This document shows positions 10,215 to 18,256 of a DNA stretch of 64,000 nt, piece by piece (the stretch's first letter is position 1; the number at the start of each line of letters is the position of its first letter). The translations under genes were made by a program, and so were the position numbers. Source of the stretch: Chryseobacterium salivictor (GTDB taxonomy: Bacteria; Bacteroidota; Bacteroidia; Flavobacteriales; Weeksellaceae); contig NZ_CP037954.1 in assembly GCF_004359195.1 (NCBI RefSeq), positions 1,426,001 to 1,490,000 of the forward strand. Direction: 5' to 3'. The notes beneath the pieces are model-generated. The model ran no database searches, had not been told where the DNA came from, and saw only the letters and a program-made list of their open reading frames with translations.

Positions 10215-10721
10215 TTAAAAATAGATATCAATATAATCAACAAATCCCGAACCATTTATTTTATTCTGTAAACGCCAGAATTTCCCTTTTCCTTCGTCCA
10301 GAAAAGTGGTCTTTGAAGTTCTTTTAAAAACAGTTCCATTGATTTTTTGAGTAATCACCCCTTCAAAATTAAGGTGTTTTTCTGAAACTCTTTTTACCGT
10401 TCCTTTTATTTCTAATGTGTTTTTTCCTGATTGGGCATTTCCGGATACGGTATATAAATCCCTGCCCGTTTTTTTGAAATCTGCCGTTCCGAAAAGAGCT
10501 GAGGTTTCATCTGACGTAAATTTCAGCTTATGCATGCCGCTCAAATCCCTGAAAATATTTTGTTGATTTCGAATCGCAATACGGTCATTCAGTTTTTGCC
10601 GTTCAATATTAATGGATTCTATTTTTTTGGCTTCCGGAGAAATGACAGCCGTGTTTTCATTCCCTTTTTTTGAGCAGGATAAAAGGGTTGCCGCGGAAAT
10701 AATCAGGATGGTTTTCTTCAT
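10215..10721 (-). CDS. Hypothetical lipoprotein
   Basis: From the ATG at 10721 the protein begins MKKTILIISAATLLSCSKKG, a lipoprotein signal peptide with lipobox LLSC; 168 residues. The mature part is Lys/Thr-rich with a beta-strand-like pattern (KLKFTSDETSALFGTADFKKTGRDLYTVSG). I do not recognise the family. It lies 12 bp upstream of the hydrolase and is probably cotranscribed. Confidence 0.65.
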   Translation of the reverse strand: MKKTILIISAATLLSCSKKGNENTAVISPEAKKIESINIERQKLNDRIAIRNQQNIFRDLSGMHKLKFTSDETSALFGTADFKKTGRDLYTVSGNAQSGKNTLEIKGTVKRVSEKHLNFEGVITQKINGTVFKRTSKTTFLDEGKGKFWRLQNKINGSGFVDYIDIYF

Positions 10722-10789
10722 TTTTAATAATAAGATGCTCAAATTTAATTAAAAATAAGAGTTGTTTTTAAAGTTGAAGAAATTTTATT

Positions 10790-11239
10790 TTAAAGTTTGG
10801 TTTTAGAATCCATCACAATCGTTACGGGGCCGTCGTTTAATAAAGAGACTTTCATGTCTGCACCGAAAATTCCGCTTTCGATTTTTAAATTTGATTTTGC
10901 AATCTCCGTTTTAAAATAGTCAAATAAAGGAATCGCTTTTTCGGGTTTTGCTGCTTTGATGAAAGACGGCCGGTTTCCTTTTTTATAGTCGGCGATTAAA
11001 GTAAACTGGCTGATGCAAAGGATTTCACCGGAAATATTCAAAATAGATAAATTGAGTTTTCCTTCTTCGTCACCGAAAATTCTTAAATTTAATATTTTCT
11101 GAATGAGCCAGTCTGCATCGGTTTGTTCATCTTCTTCGTCAACTCCTATTAATAAAAGTAAGCCAGCAGAAATTTCGCCGACTATTTTACCATCAACTTT
11201 TACATTCGCTTCAGAAACTCTTTGGATTACTGCTTTCAT
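10790..11239 (-). CDS. dtd: D-aminoacyl-tRNA deacylase
   Basis: Start at ATG 11239 (MKAVIQRVSEANVKVDG), the standard DTD N-terminus, giving 149 residues; the longer frame runs back into the upstream lipoprotein gene. The two active-site motifs are present: SQFTL near residue 78 and NDGPVTI near the C-terminus (the NxGPxT cross-subunit motif). It hydrolyses D-aminoacyl-tRNA and mischarged Gly-tRNA-Ala in the cytosol. Confidence 0.95.
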   Translation of the reverse strand: MKAVIQRVSEANVKVDGKIVGEISAGLLLLIGVDEEDEQTDADWLIQKILNLRIFGDEEGKLNLSILNISGEILCISQFTLIADYKKGNRPSFIKAAKPEKAIPLFDYFKTEIAKSNLKIESGIFGADMKVSLLNDGPVTIVMDSKTKL

Positions 11240-11267
11240 ATTTAAAAAGATAGAGTTGAAATTTTGA

Positions 11268-11717
11268 TTAATAATAAACAGATAAAGTTTTGGTGTAGGT
11301 ATCGAAACTGTAAGGATAAGTTTTGGGTGGAACCTGTGATATTTTCGTTGGTTCACCGGTAATTGTAATCCATTCTGCACCATCTTTTGGACAAACAATT
11401 TTGATTTCATTCTCCACACTCAAAGTGGTGTTGGAATCGGGGCAGATATGCGGAGCATTCCGGTCGAATACTTTGAATCCGTTGGTTGTTCTTACGACAA
11501 TCAGACCACGGGTTCCGGATTGCTGTTCATTGATGTACATCCATCCGCCAACATTTTGCAGCGTAAAATAGGTGGGAAGGTTCAGGTTGAGTACTACATT
11601 GATCGGGGTCTTCGGGAAACAGCTTACCGTTTCTTCGCGGTTGCTGCAGGAGGTGAAATTTAAAATGACAAAAATTAAAATTACAGAAAAAAAGACGTTG
11701 AAGATATTTCTTTTCAT
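11268..11717 (-). CDS. Rieske-fold-like lipoprotein lacking canonical 2Fe-2S ligands
   Basis: 149 residues beginning with a signal peptide and lipobox FTSC. The mature part has APHICPDS and IVCPKDGAEW, reminiscent of the two cluster-binding loops of Rieske proteins. The histidines of the CxH and CxxH motifs are missing or in reversed order, so iron-sulfur binding is doubtful. First gene of the dtd run, 28 bp before dtd. The family is common in Flavobacteriia (from memory); function unknown. Confidence 0.6.
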   Translation of the reverse strand: MKRNIFNVFFSVILIFVILNFTSCSNREETVSCFPKTPINVVLNLNLPTYFTLQNVGGWMYINEQQSGTRGLIVVRTTNGFKVFDRNAPHICPDSNTTLSVENEIKIVCPKDGAEWITITGEPTKISQVPPKTYPYSFDTYTKTLSVYY

Positions 11718-11731
11718 TTAAAATATATTTA

Positions 11732-11739
11732 TATCTTTG
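11732..11739 (+). promoter_or_regulatory. -7 box (TATCTTTG) upstream of greA
   Basis: TATCTTTG, 74 bp before the greA ATG; transcription should begin near 11745 and read into the leader hairpin. Confidence 0.55.
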
Positions 11740-11762
11740 TGAAACAAACACACAAAAACTTG

Positions 11763-11788
11763 TCCGACAAATGTCGGATTATTTTTTT
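11763..11788 (+). terminator. Terminator-like hairpin in the greA leader
   Basis: TCCGAC AAAT GTCGGA followed by TTA and seven T (11782-11788). It lies between the greA promoter and the greA start, so it would cut a transcript of about 45 nt unless read through: an attenuator. Confidence 0.6.
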
Positions 11789-11813
11789 ATACTAACGTTA
11801 AATATTAGATATT

Positions 11814-12287
11814 ATGGCAAGTTACGTCACCAAAGTAGGATTGGATAAAATGAAAGCTGAACTGGAGCAACTGGAAACCATTGAAAGACCAAAAATCACC
11901 GCACAAATTGCTGAGGCCAGAGATAAGGGCGATCTTTCTGAAAATGCAGAATACGATGCTGCGAAAGAAGCGCAGGGAATGTTGGAGATGAAAATTTCTA
12001 AACTCAAGAACCTTATTGTAAACGGAAAGGTAATCGATGAAACACAACTGGATACTTCAAAAGTTTCGATTCTGACGACCGTACGTCTTAAAAATAATAC
12101 CACCAAAGGAGAGCAGAAATTCACTTTGGTTCCCGATAATGAAAGCGATTTGAAATTGGGGAAAATTTCAGTGAATACTCCTATTGCGAAAGGTTTATTA
12201 GGGAAAGTAGTAGGCGATAATGCTGAAATTCTTTTGCCAAACGGTAATAAACTATCTTTTGAAGTATTAGAAATCTATTTGGGATAA
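11814..12287 (+). CDS. greA: Transcription elongation factor GreA
   Basis: 157 residues: an N-terminal coiled coil with the acidic tip GDLSENAEYDAAKE (GDLxENAEY, the residues that place Mg2+ in the RNA polymerase active site), then the FKBP-like C-terminal domain ending ISVNTPIAKGLLGK and KLSFEVLEI. It stimulates RNA cleavage in backtracked polymerase. Its leader carries an intrinsic terminator, so autogenous or sRNA-producing attenuation is possible. Confidence 0.96.
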   Translation: MASYVTKVGLDKMKAELEQLETIERPKITAQIAEARDKGDLSENAEYDAAKEAQGMLEMKISKLKNLIVNGKVIDETQLDTSKVSILTTVRLKNNTTKGEQKFTLVPDNESDLKLGKISVNTPIAKGLLGKVVGDNAEILLPNGNKLSFEVLEIYLG

Positions 12288-12374
12288 TTAATAACAAGGA
12301 GTTGTAAAATATGATGTTACCGGGATGTTTTAAAAAATTACCAAATTTTTAACATCTTCTTTATTAACATTTTG

Positions 12375-12382
12375 TAATTTTG
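12375..12382 (+). promoter_or_regulatory. -7 box (TAATTTTG) of the HIT gene
   Basis: TAATTTTG, immediately followed by the hairpin at 12385-12402 and 43 bp from the ATG. Confidence 0.45.
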
Positions 12383-12384
12383 TA

Positions 12385-12407
12385 CCCTCGCATATGCGTG
12401 GGTTTTT
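12385..12407 (+). promoter_or_regulatory. Leader hairpin with T tract before the HIT gene
   Basis: CCC T CGCATATGCG T GGG followed by five T, at the extreme 5' end of the expected mRNA. It could be an attenuator or a stabilising 5' hairpin. Confidence 0.4.
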
Positions 12408-12424
12408 AATTAAATACAATCATC

Positions 12425-12814
12425 ATGGCTTCTATTTTTACAAAAATTGTACAGGGCGAAATTCCGTCTTACACGATTGCAGAAGATGAAAAGCATCTGG
12501 CTTTTCTTGATTCGATGCCTTTGGTTAAAGGCCATTGTCTGGTCATTCCCAAGCAGGAGATAGATCTTATTTTTGATATGGAAAATGACGATTTCAAAAA
12601 CCTGTGGAGTTTTGCACAGCATGTTGCGAAAAAAATGGCGAAAGCATACCCCGAGCGCCGAGTCGCCGTTGCGGTGGTCGGATTAGAAGTTCCCCACGCC
12701 CACATTCATCTGATTCCGATTACTAAAATGGAAGATATGAACTTCAAAAATGTAAGATTGAAATTTTCTGATGAAGAGTATCGGGAAGCCCAACAGCATA
12801 TCATTAATTCTTAA
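12425..12814 (+). CDS. hinT: HIT family protein (HinT-like purine nucleotide hydrolase)
   Basis: 129 residues starting MASIFTKIVQGEIPSYTIAED with the KGHCLVIPK segment and the catalytic histidine triad PHAHIHLIPI. HIT proteins of this branch cleave AMP-lysine and adenosine phosphoramidates. Length and motif are complete; the physiological substrate is unknown. It ends in an intrinsic terminator before clpX. Confidence 0.88.
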   Translation: MASIFTKIVQGEIPSYTIAEDEKHLAFLDSMPLVKGHCLVIPKQEIDLIFDMENDDFKNLWSFAQHVAKKMAKAYPERRVAVAVVGLEVPHAHIHLIPITKMEDMNFKNVRLKFSDEEYREAQQHIINS

Positions 12815-12823
12815 ACACCAACT

Positions 12824-12859
12824 TTTGTCAGAGTATTGAACTTTGACAAAGTTTTTTTT
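12824..12859 (+). terminator. Terminator of the HIT gene
   Basis: Arms TTTGTCA (12824-12830) and TGACAAA (12844-12850) followed by G and eight T. Confidence 0.65.
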
Positions 12860-12886
12860 AAACTTATTCTTAATTATAAAATTTAT

Positions 12887-14068
12887 ATGAATTCAAACCA
12901 ATGTTCTTTTTGTGGAAAAAAACGAAATGAAGTGCAAATGCTAATTTCTGGAAATAATGGTTTTATTTGTGAAGAATGCATCGAACAGGCACACGGCATC
13001 GTAAAGGAAACCAGCACAGCAGCTGGTTCTGTTTCTACAGAAAAGATAGAGGATTTAAAAAAGCCGAAAGAAATAAAAGAATTTCTGGATCAATATGTGA
13101 TTGGACAGGATCAGGCAAAAAAGCAGTTGTCGGTCGCAGTCTATAATCATTATAAAAGGTTATTGCATGCAAAAGATGAAAACCGCGAGGTGGAAATCGA
13201 AAAATCAAATGTCATCATGATCGGTGAAACAGGTACGGGAAAAACGCTTTTGGCAAAGTCGATTGCAAGAGAATTGAATGTGCCTTTCTGTATTGTAGAT
13301 GCAACTATTCTTACAGAGGCCGGTTATGTAGGAGAAGATGTTGAAAGTATTTTATCACGACTTTTAATGGTAGCTGATTATGACGTAGAAAAAGCAGAGA
13401 AAGGAATCGTTTTTATTGATGAGATCGATAAAATTGCTCGTAAATCTGATAATCCAAGTATTACCAGAGATGTTTCCGGTGAAGGAGTGCAACAGGGTTT
13501 ACTAAAATTATTAGAAGGAAGCATCGTCAATGTTCCCCCGCAGGGAGGTAGAAAACATCCTGATCAAAAATACATCCAGGTTAATACCCAGAATATTCTG
13601 TTTATTGCCGGGGGTGCTTTTGATGGGATCAAAGAAATTATCGAGCGCAGGTTGAATAAACAGGCTATCGGTTTCAGTGCAGAAAAGCTAAATAAAATAG
13701 AGGAGGAAGAATATATCTTAAGCCAACTGAATGCCATTGATCTACGGAAGTTCGGTCTGATTCCTGAACTTTTAGGAAGATTTCCGATCATTACCTATTT
13801 GGATAAATTAACCAAAGAAACGATGATTCGGATTATGAAAGAGCCTAAGAACTCAATTGTGAATCAGTTTGTAGAACTGTTTAAAATGGATGGAGTCCAG
13901 TTGGAATTCACAGATGAGGGCCTTGAAAGTATTGTAGAAGAAACAATGGAAAAAGGTCTGGGAGCACGAGGACTTCGTGGGACTACTGAAAAAGTGCTGG
14001 AAGATTACATGTTCAATATTGCTGCTCAGAAAAAAGTGGTAATAGACCGTGAAAACACCCTTTTTTAG
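12887..14068 (+). CDS. clpX: ATP-dependent Clp protease ATP-binding subunit ClpX
   Basis: Start at ATG 12887 ([13 protein letters not shown]); the longer frame begins at a TTG inside the preceding terminator. 393 residues: N-terminal zinc finger with C6, C9, C28 and C31; AAA+ domain with Walker A GETGTGKT near 113-120, Walker [15 protein letters not shown], pore-region sequence [14 protein letters not shown] and sensor-2 GLGARGLRG. It unfolds tagged substrates and feeds ClpP; clpP is not in the window. Confidence 0.96.
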   Translation: MNSNQCSFCGKKRNEVQMLISGNNGFICEECIEQAHGIVKETSTAAGSVSTEKIEDLKKPKEIKEFLDQYVIGQDQAKKQLSVAVYNHYKRLLHAKDENREVEIEKSNVIMIGETGTGKTLLAKSIARELNVPFCIVDATILTEAGYVGEDVESILSRLLMVADYDVEKAEKGIVFIDEIDKIARKSDNPSITRDVSGEGVQQGLLKLLEGSIVNVPPQGGRKHPDQKYIQVNTQNILFIAGGAFDGIKEIIERRLNKQAIGFSAEKLNKIEEEEYILSQLNAIDLRKFGLIPELLGRFPIITYLDKLTKETMIRIMKEPKNSIVNQFVELFKMDGVQLEFTDEGLESIVEETMEKGLGARGLRGTTEKVLEDYMFNIAAQKKVVIDRENTLF

Positions 14069-14090
14069 CTTTTTGAGAACATTCTGATGA

Positions 14091-14131
14091 TGCCTTACAA
14101 AAATTAATTATCTTTGTAAGGCATTCTTTTT
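14091..14131 (+). terminator. clpX terminator with an embedded -7 box
   Basis: Perfect arms TGCCTTACAAA and TTTGTAAGGCA (14091-14101, 14113-14123) followed by TTCTTTTTT. The loop-descending arm contains TATCTTTG (14109-14116), a full -7 box, so the terminator of clpX may double as promoter of the next gene. Confidence 0.65.
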
Positions 14132-14176
14132 TAAGAAAGTACAAAACACAAACACAAACACAAAACACAAATTGAA

Positions 14177-16162
14177 ATGAAAAAAAATCTATTTATGATA
14201 GGCTTTTTGGCGTTGAGCGTAACTCTCGGAGCCCAAATTGTTTGCCATGTAGACACTGACGGGGTTCTCTACGTCGGTAAAGGTTCGTTGTTTTATAATG
14301 GCGGTGGTCTTCAGATGAAAGGAAATGCTGTTTTCGAAAACCACGGAAACGTTATGGTAGTTGGAAACGGTACGACAGATGTTTTTAAAACAATCGATGC
14401 TGCTGGGGCGGATAAAGTTGAAACGAATGGAGGAGGTAACTTTATTAATAAATTGAATGAGCCAACTGCCTATGCATCAACTAATTCTATTAATCCCACT
14501 ACGCCGCCCGTTTACACCTATGGGCAGTTATTTATTTCTGGTATCATTCAAAGTAATATTAAAGGTATTGTTGATCAGGAATATCGGCAGGTAAGTCATG
14601 GTGCTTACCAGCAGATAGGTATGCCATTTTACAGTAAATCAGCGTCAACTTTAAATTCCGAATTAGGAAAATTTTTTAATACGGTAAGAAGATCAGAAAA
14701 TGAAATTTTACGTTGGAACAACAGTAGAGTTGTATTTGATAACCTGCCCAATTTGAGTTTTAAACTTGGTGAAGATACAAAAGCGTTTACCTATTTTAGT
14801 TTAGGAGGAAAAGCATTGGATGTTTCTTCACTCACAAGAACTTTAAAAGGTAGACCGGTTGCAGATGTTCTTGATGCCGATAAAAAAATAACACTCGAAA
14901 ACGCAGGAGAAGGTATGTTCTTCGGTGTTGGTGGAAGCGGAATCAACGAATACGGTGGAAGATATAATACCTATTTACAGGATGGGTTCCATATTGCCAG
15001 TGGCGGTACAGCATGGAATGGTGATTTTGGTAAAAACATTTATCAGTTTGGCAATCCTTATCTGACTAATTTAGATTTGTCTCAGATCGCTATCGCCGAA
15101 GCGAATGGTGACGGTAACAATCTCAGCAATATTTACGGAGTGCGATTAGAGGTTTCAGGAGTGCAATTTAAGCCCAATGAAGTTGGTGGATCAACTTCAT
15201 ATAAAGCAATAACCTTTAATACAGGAGTTGCAACTGGTGATGTAGATTACCAGGTTATCCGCCCAATGGGTACTTTTGTTATAAAATTAAATGACAATAT
15301 AGCTAAGCCCATTCTCGATTTTTCTACCTTGAGAAGGTTTAAATATCATCCAAGATCAGCAACTACACCATACACTGTTACGGCGGCAAAAGGAGCAGGT
15401 AATACCTCTACGGTTAAGCAACTTGGTATTATTGGTCTAGATGCAAATGGTAATGAAGTTGAAAGAACTTATTATGTTGTAGGAGAGACTACTGTATCAG
15501 GTAATTCCACCCAGGTGAAAGCTCAGATTGGAGCGCAGGGCGATCAACTTTTTGGCACTTTTGAAGAGGATCCAATCAATGGTGGATATGATAACAATAA
15601 TGTTTCCTACTGGTTGTATCTTAACGAAGCAAACGAAAATGATTTCAAAGGGAAAAATATTAAAATGGTGAATTACAATTCAAATATTGTAAGTTTCAAA
15701 TTTGAAATTAGAGAAAATGCTGAGTTGGTTAATGACGCAACTCATTTATTATCGCAGGGAGAGGGCTTTTATTATAGAAAAGAAACCGAATCCACAGCGC
15801 ACCCCATCATACAGAATGCAATCGTAAACAGCGTTCCGGGAAATTATCAAAATGGGGTAGAATATAATATTTATTATGGTAAGCCCCAAAGCATTGCGTT
15901 GGGTACGGATACCAGTTTGAAAAAAAGCAGCACCATTGTAGTCTTCAGTCCAGAGAATGACAACTATTTTGTAATCTTTGATAAAACATGGAAAAATGCA
16001 GATATTCAAGTGTATGATATGAGTGGAAAACTTGTACATGATGCTTCTAAAGTTTCAGCGGCAGGTCGTTATGAATTGCCTCTTCAAAGAACTTCTGCGG
16101 GTTATATAGTACAGATCACTTCAGAGAAAGGTGAGAAAGTAGTAACCAAAATCCTAAGATAA
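14177..16162 (+). CDS. T9SS type A sorting domain-containing cell-surface protein
   Basis: 661 residues. An N-terminal signal peptide (MKKNLFMIGFLALSVTLGAQ) is followed by a long Gly/Asn-rich beta-structured body with no enzyme motif I recognise. The last 70 residues form the type A C-terminal domain (IQVYDMSGKLVHDASK ... GYIVQITSEKGEKVVTKILR), the signal for export by the type IX system and anchoring or release at the surface. The body resembles structural or adhesin-like proteins of flavobacteria. The leader just before it carries short CACAAA repeats (14141-14170). A small Pro/Gly protein follows by 20 bp. Confidence 0.88.
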   Translation: MKKNLFMIGFLALSVTLGAQIVCHVDTDGVLYVGKGSLFYNGGGLQMKGNAVFENHGNVMVVGNGTTDVFKTIDAAGADKVETNGGGNFINKLNEPTAYASTNSINPTTPPVYTYGQLFISGIIQSNIKGIVDQEYRQVSHGAYQQIGMPFYSKSASTLNSELGKFFNTVRRSENEILRWNNSRVVFDNLPNLSFKLGEDTKAFTYFSLGGKALDVSSLTRTLKGRPVADVLDADKKITLENAGEGMFFGVGGSGINEYGGRYNTYLQDGFHIASGGTAWNGDFGKNIYQFGNPYLTNLDLSQIAIAEANGDGNNLSNIYGVRLEVSGVQFKPNEVGGSTSYKAITFNTGVATGDVDYQVIRPMGTFVIKLNDNIAKPILDFSTLRRFKYHPRSATTPYTVTAAKGAGNTSTVKQLGIIGLDANGNEVERTYYVVGETTVSGNSTQVKAQIGAQGDQLFGTFEEDPINGGYDNNNVSYWLYLNEANENDFKGKNIKMVNYNSNIVSFKFEIRENAELVNDATHLLSQGEGFYYRKETESTAHPIIQNAIVNSVPGNYQNGVEYNIYYGKPQSIALGTDTSLKKSSTIVVFSPENDNYFVIFDKTWKNADIQVYDMSGKLVHDASKVSAAGRYELPLQRTSAGYIVQITSEKGEKVVTKILR

Positions 16163-16182
16163 TACAACACAAATTACACAAG

Positions 16183-16404
16183 ATGATGAAAAATATAGTT
16201 AAGACATTCGTAACCGCTTTTATTTTGCTTGGCAGTTTTTTATTAAATGCCCAGACACCACCTCCACCAGGTGGCGGTACTGGAGGAACAACCCCCGAAA
16301 CAGCGGCAGCACCAATCGATATGTACATTTTTATTTTAGCAGCAGCAGCGATTTTATTTATTGTTCTTTATGCTAAAAGAGTACACAGAAAACAAATAGT
16401 ATAA
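16183..16404 (+). CDS. Small exported membrane protein with Pro/Gly linker
   Basis: 73 residues: signal peptide ending in NAQ, a short TPPPPGGGTGGTTPETAAAP linker and a C-terminal hydrophobic helix (IDMYIFILAAAAILFIVLYA) with a basic tail. Such small proteins often follow T9SS cargo genes in flavobacteria (from memory). It could be a membrane anchor or accessory of the upstream protein; function unknown. Confidence 0.65.
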   Translation: MMKNIVKTFVTAFILLGSFLLNAQTPPPPGGGTGGTTPETAAAPIDMYIFILAAAAILFIVLYAKRVHRKQIV

Positions 16405-16422
16405 CCTTTTAACAATACAAAG

Positions 16423-16453
16423 AACTCATTGAATTTACAATGAGTTTTTTTTT
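16423..16453 (+). terminator. Terminator of the T9SS cargo unit
   Basis: AACTCATTG and CAATGAGTT (16423-16431, 16438-16446) followed by T7. Confidence 0.75.
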
Positions 16454-16464
16454 ATATTTACATT

Positions 16465-17748
16465 ATGAAAAAAGTAATATTTATCTTGAGTTTGTTGGCT
16501 GTAAATTCTTATGAAGCGCAGTTTAAAATCAATGTAGAAGTCCCATCTTCCTTTACTCCCAAAGAAGTGTATCTCTATACGCTGAATGGTTCCAAAGATG
16601 TCCTGAACAGCAAGGAGATAAAGAAAGGCAATTCATGGCAGATCAATGTCAGTAAACCCTATTCCGGGATGATGAAGCTGTATTTCCCGGAGACGAACGC
16701 ATCCATTAATTTTATCTCAGAAAATAAGGATGTTAAAATGAAATTTGAAACTGAGAAAGATAAAATCGTGAATATTGATTATATAGACGAAGCAAATTAT
16801 GTGATGGATCAAATGCAGGATATTCAGAAAAAGAAAGAATATATTTTGCCGGCCTTATATCAAATTAAAGAGTATTACAAAACTAAGAGTGATTTTGCCA
16901 CGGCCCTCAACAATGAAGTTCTCCGTCTCTCCAATGCTGCGCCAGATCTTAGCAAGTTCCCGTTTGTAGCATATTACGGAAGCAACTATAATAAGTTTTT
17001 GGAAAAAAATGCCAATAAGAGCGCTGTTACTCATGACCAAATTATCGATTTTTTGACAAAATCAAATGAATTGCTGGAGAGTTCATCTTTATTGAGGCCT
17101 ATTCTGGTTGCTTATTTAAATGCCGGTTCCAGTGCCAGCCTATCTGCAGATGTAGATAAGATGTTAAAGGCCGTAAATGTAGAAACTCCCCGCGGACAAA
17201 CAGTTCTTTCTGAACTTATTGAGATTTTTGATACTTATGCAATGCAGGATTTAAAAGACAAATACCTTACCGAAGCGAAGAATTTGAAATGTACAATTAA
17301 CGAAAGATTAAAGAATACTATTGAAACAAATATTAATACAGAAATTGGAGCAACATTTCCCAATTATGTTTTCAATAGAGCATCGAATACCAAAGCCAAA
17401 TCCATTTATGATGTAAAGGCGGATAAGAAAATTATTGTTTTCTGGGCTTCAACATGCTCCCATTGCGAAGCAGAATTACCCAAGATTATCGAGAAATATA
17501 GCGCAATTAAAGGGTTGAAGGGTGAAGTTATCGCTTTTTCTTTGGACAGTGATGCCCTGGCGTACGAAAATAAAGCTAAAATGCTTCCCTGGATTAATGA
17601 TTCTGAATTGAAAGGTTGGAATAGTTCATTCTCAGACACTTATAATGTCCACGCAACTCCTAGCTATTATATATTGGATGGTCACAATAAAATTATTGCC
17701 AAGCCGGATCATGCTGCAGATGTAATTTCTTATTTAAAGTTAAATTAA
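16465..17748 (+). CDS. TlpA-like thioredoxin-fold protein, exported
   Basis: 427 residues with a signal peptide (cut after about YEAQ), an alpha-helical middle domain and a C-terminal thioredoxin fold with active site FWASTCSHCEAELP, a CxxC of form CSHC as in ResA/TlpA periplasmic thiol reductases. The cis-proline region is present as HATPSYYIL. It probably reduces periplasmic disulfides; partner unknown. Only a weak -7 box (TATATTTA, 16453-16460) is visible, 5 bp from the ATG. Confidence 0.82.
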   Translation: MKKVIFILSLLAVNSYEAQFKINVEVPSSFTPKEVYLYTLNGSKDVLNSKEIKKGNSWQINVSKPYSGMMKLYFPETNASINFISENKDVKMKFETEKDKIVNIDYIDEANYVMDQMQDIQKKKEYILPALYQIKEYYKTKSDFATALNNEVLRLSNAAPDLSKFPFVAYYGSNYNKFLEKNANKSAVTHDQIIDFLTKSNELLESSSLLRPILVAYLNAGSSASLSADVDKMLKAVNVETPRGQTVLSELIEIFDTYAMQDLKDKYLTEAKNLKCTINERLKNTIETNINTEIGATFPNYVFNRASNTKAKSIYDVKADKKIIVFWASTCSHCEAELPKIIEKYSAIKGLKGEVIAFSLDSDALAYENKAKMLPWINDSELKGWNSSFSDTYNVHATPSYYILDGHNKIIAKPDHAADVISYLKLN

Positions 17749-17773
17749 TTTTTGCTACCTCGTAAAATATTTT

Positions 17774-17781
17774 TATATTTG
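17774..17781 (+). promoter_or_regulatory. tRNA-Met promoter -7 box with TTG -33
   Basis: TATATTTG with TTG exactly 19 bp upstream, 15 bp before the tRNA. Confidence 0.7.
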
Positions 17782-17795
17782 CACCACTCAAAAAC

Positions 17796-17869
17796 GGCGA
17801 GGTAGCTCAGTTGGTTAGAGCGCAGGATTCATAACCCTGAGGTCACGGGTTCAATTCCCGTCTTCGCTA
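17796..17869 (+). tRNA. tRNA-Met (CAT)
   Basis: A 74-nt cloverleaf: acceptor GGCGAGG with CTTCGCT, D-arm GCTC/GAGC, anticodon loop TTCATAA (CAT), T-arm ACGGG TTCAATT CCCGT and discriminator A. One A.C mismatch closes the anticodon stem. CCA is not encoded, which agrees with the tRNA nucleotidyltransferase at 22.6 kb. The acceptor does not have the unpaired first base of an initiator, so it is an elongator tRNA-Met or an Ile2 type (CAT modified). Confidence 0.93.
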
Positions 17870-17877
17870 CAAAAAAG

Positions 17878-17908
17878 GTCCAGTATTTTTACTGGACTTT
17901 TATTTTTG
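17878..17908 (+). terminator. Terminator of tRNA-Met
   Basis: GTCCAGT and ACTGGAC (17878-17884, 17891-17897) followed by TTTTATTTTT. Confidence 0.75.
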
Positions 17909-18143
17909 TGTAAATTCTGCTGAGTTCCGTGTTAAAAATGAAATTTAAAATACGGAATCTCCGTTACCATCTTCATTTTTTTATTGCCGTTAGGCTTTCT
18001 CGATACTTCAATAAAAGTTCATTTTAACTGTCATAATCAGGACGGTCAAAAAGGAGTGGTACCGAAAGAATAACTTCAGGTTTTGTAAGTTAATTTTAAC
18101 TAATTATCCTCAGAAATAACTTTGTTATTACAAAATTTATTTC

Positions 18144-18249
18144 TACATTTACATCGCTTTAAAGATGGCGTCAGCCAGATTGAAAGCATAAATTTTTTTT
18201 CATCATTTGTGTTTTTAGAATCGCATCGTAAGGTGCGATTCTTTTTTTG
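18144..18249 (+). ncRNA. Candidate small RNA with own promoter and terminator
   Basis: TTG at 18122 with a 19-bp spacer to TACATTTA (18144-18151) repeats the promoter geometry of rpmH and tRNA-Met, except for a final A instead of G. Downstream come a nested stem (GCTTT...AAAGC around TGGC GTCA GCCA, 18156-18187) and a strong terminator GAATCGCA...TGCGATTC with T7 (about 18219-18248). Only a nine-codon frame lies between. No known RNA family recognised. Confidence 0.4.
18219..18248. terminator. Bidirectional terminator
   Basis: AGAATCGCA / TGCGATTCT stem followed by T7 on the plus strand; it also lies just after the stop of the minus-strand DUF3810 gene. Confidence 0.7.
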
Positions 18250-18256
18250 TTGTCAC

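Noticed and set aside
12836..12886. Extended ClpX N-terminus
   Set aside because: Begins with TTG inside the preceding terminator; the zinc-finger N-terminus starts at 12887.
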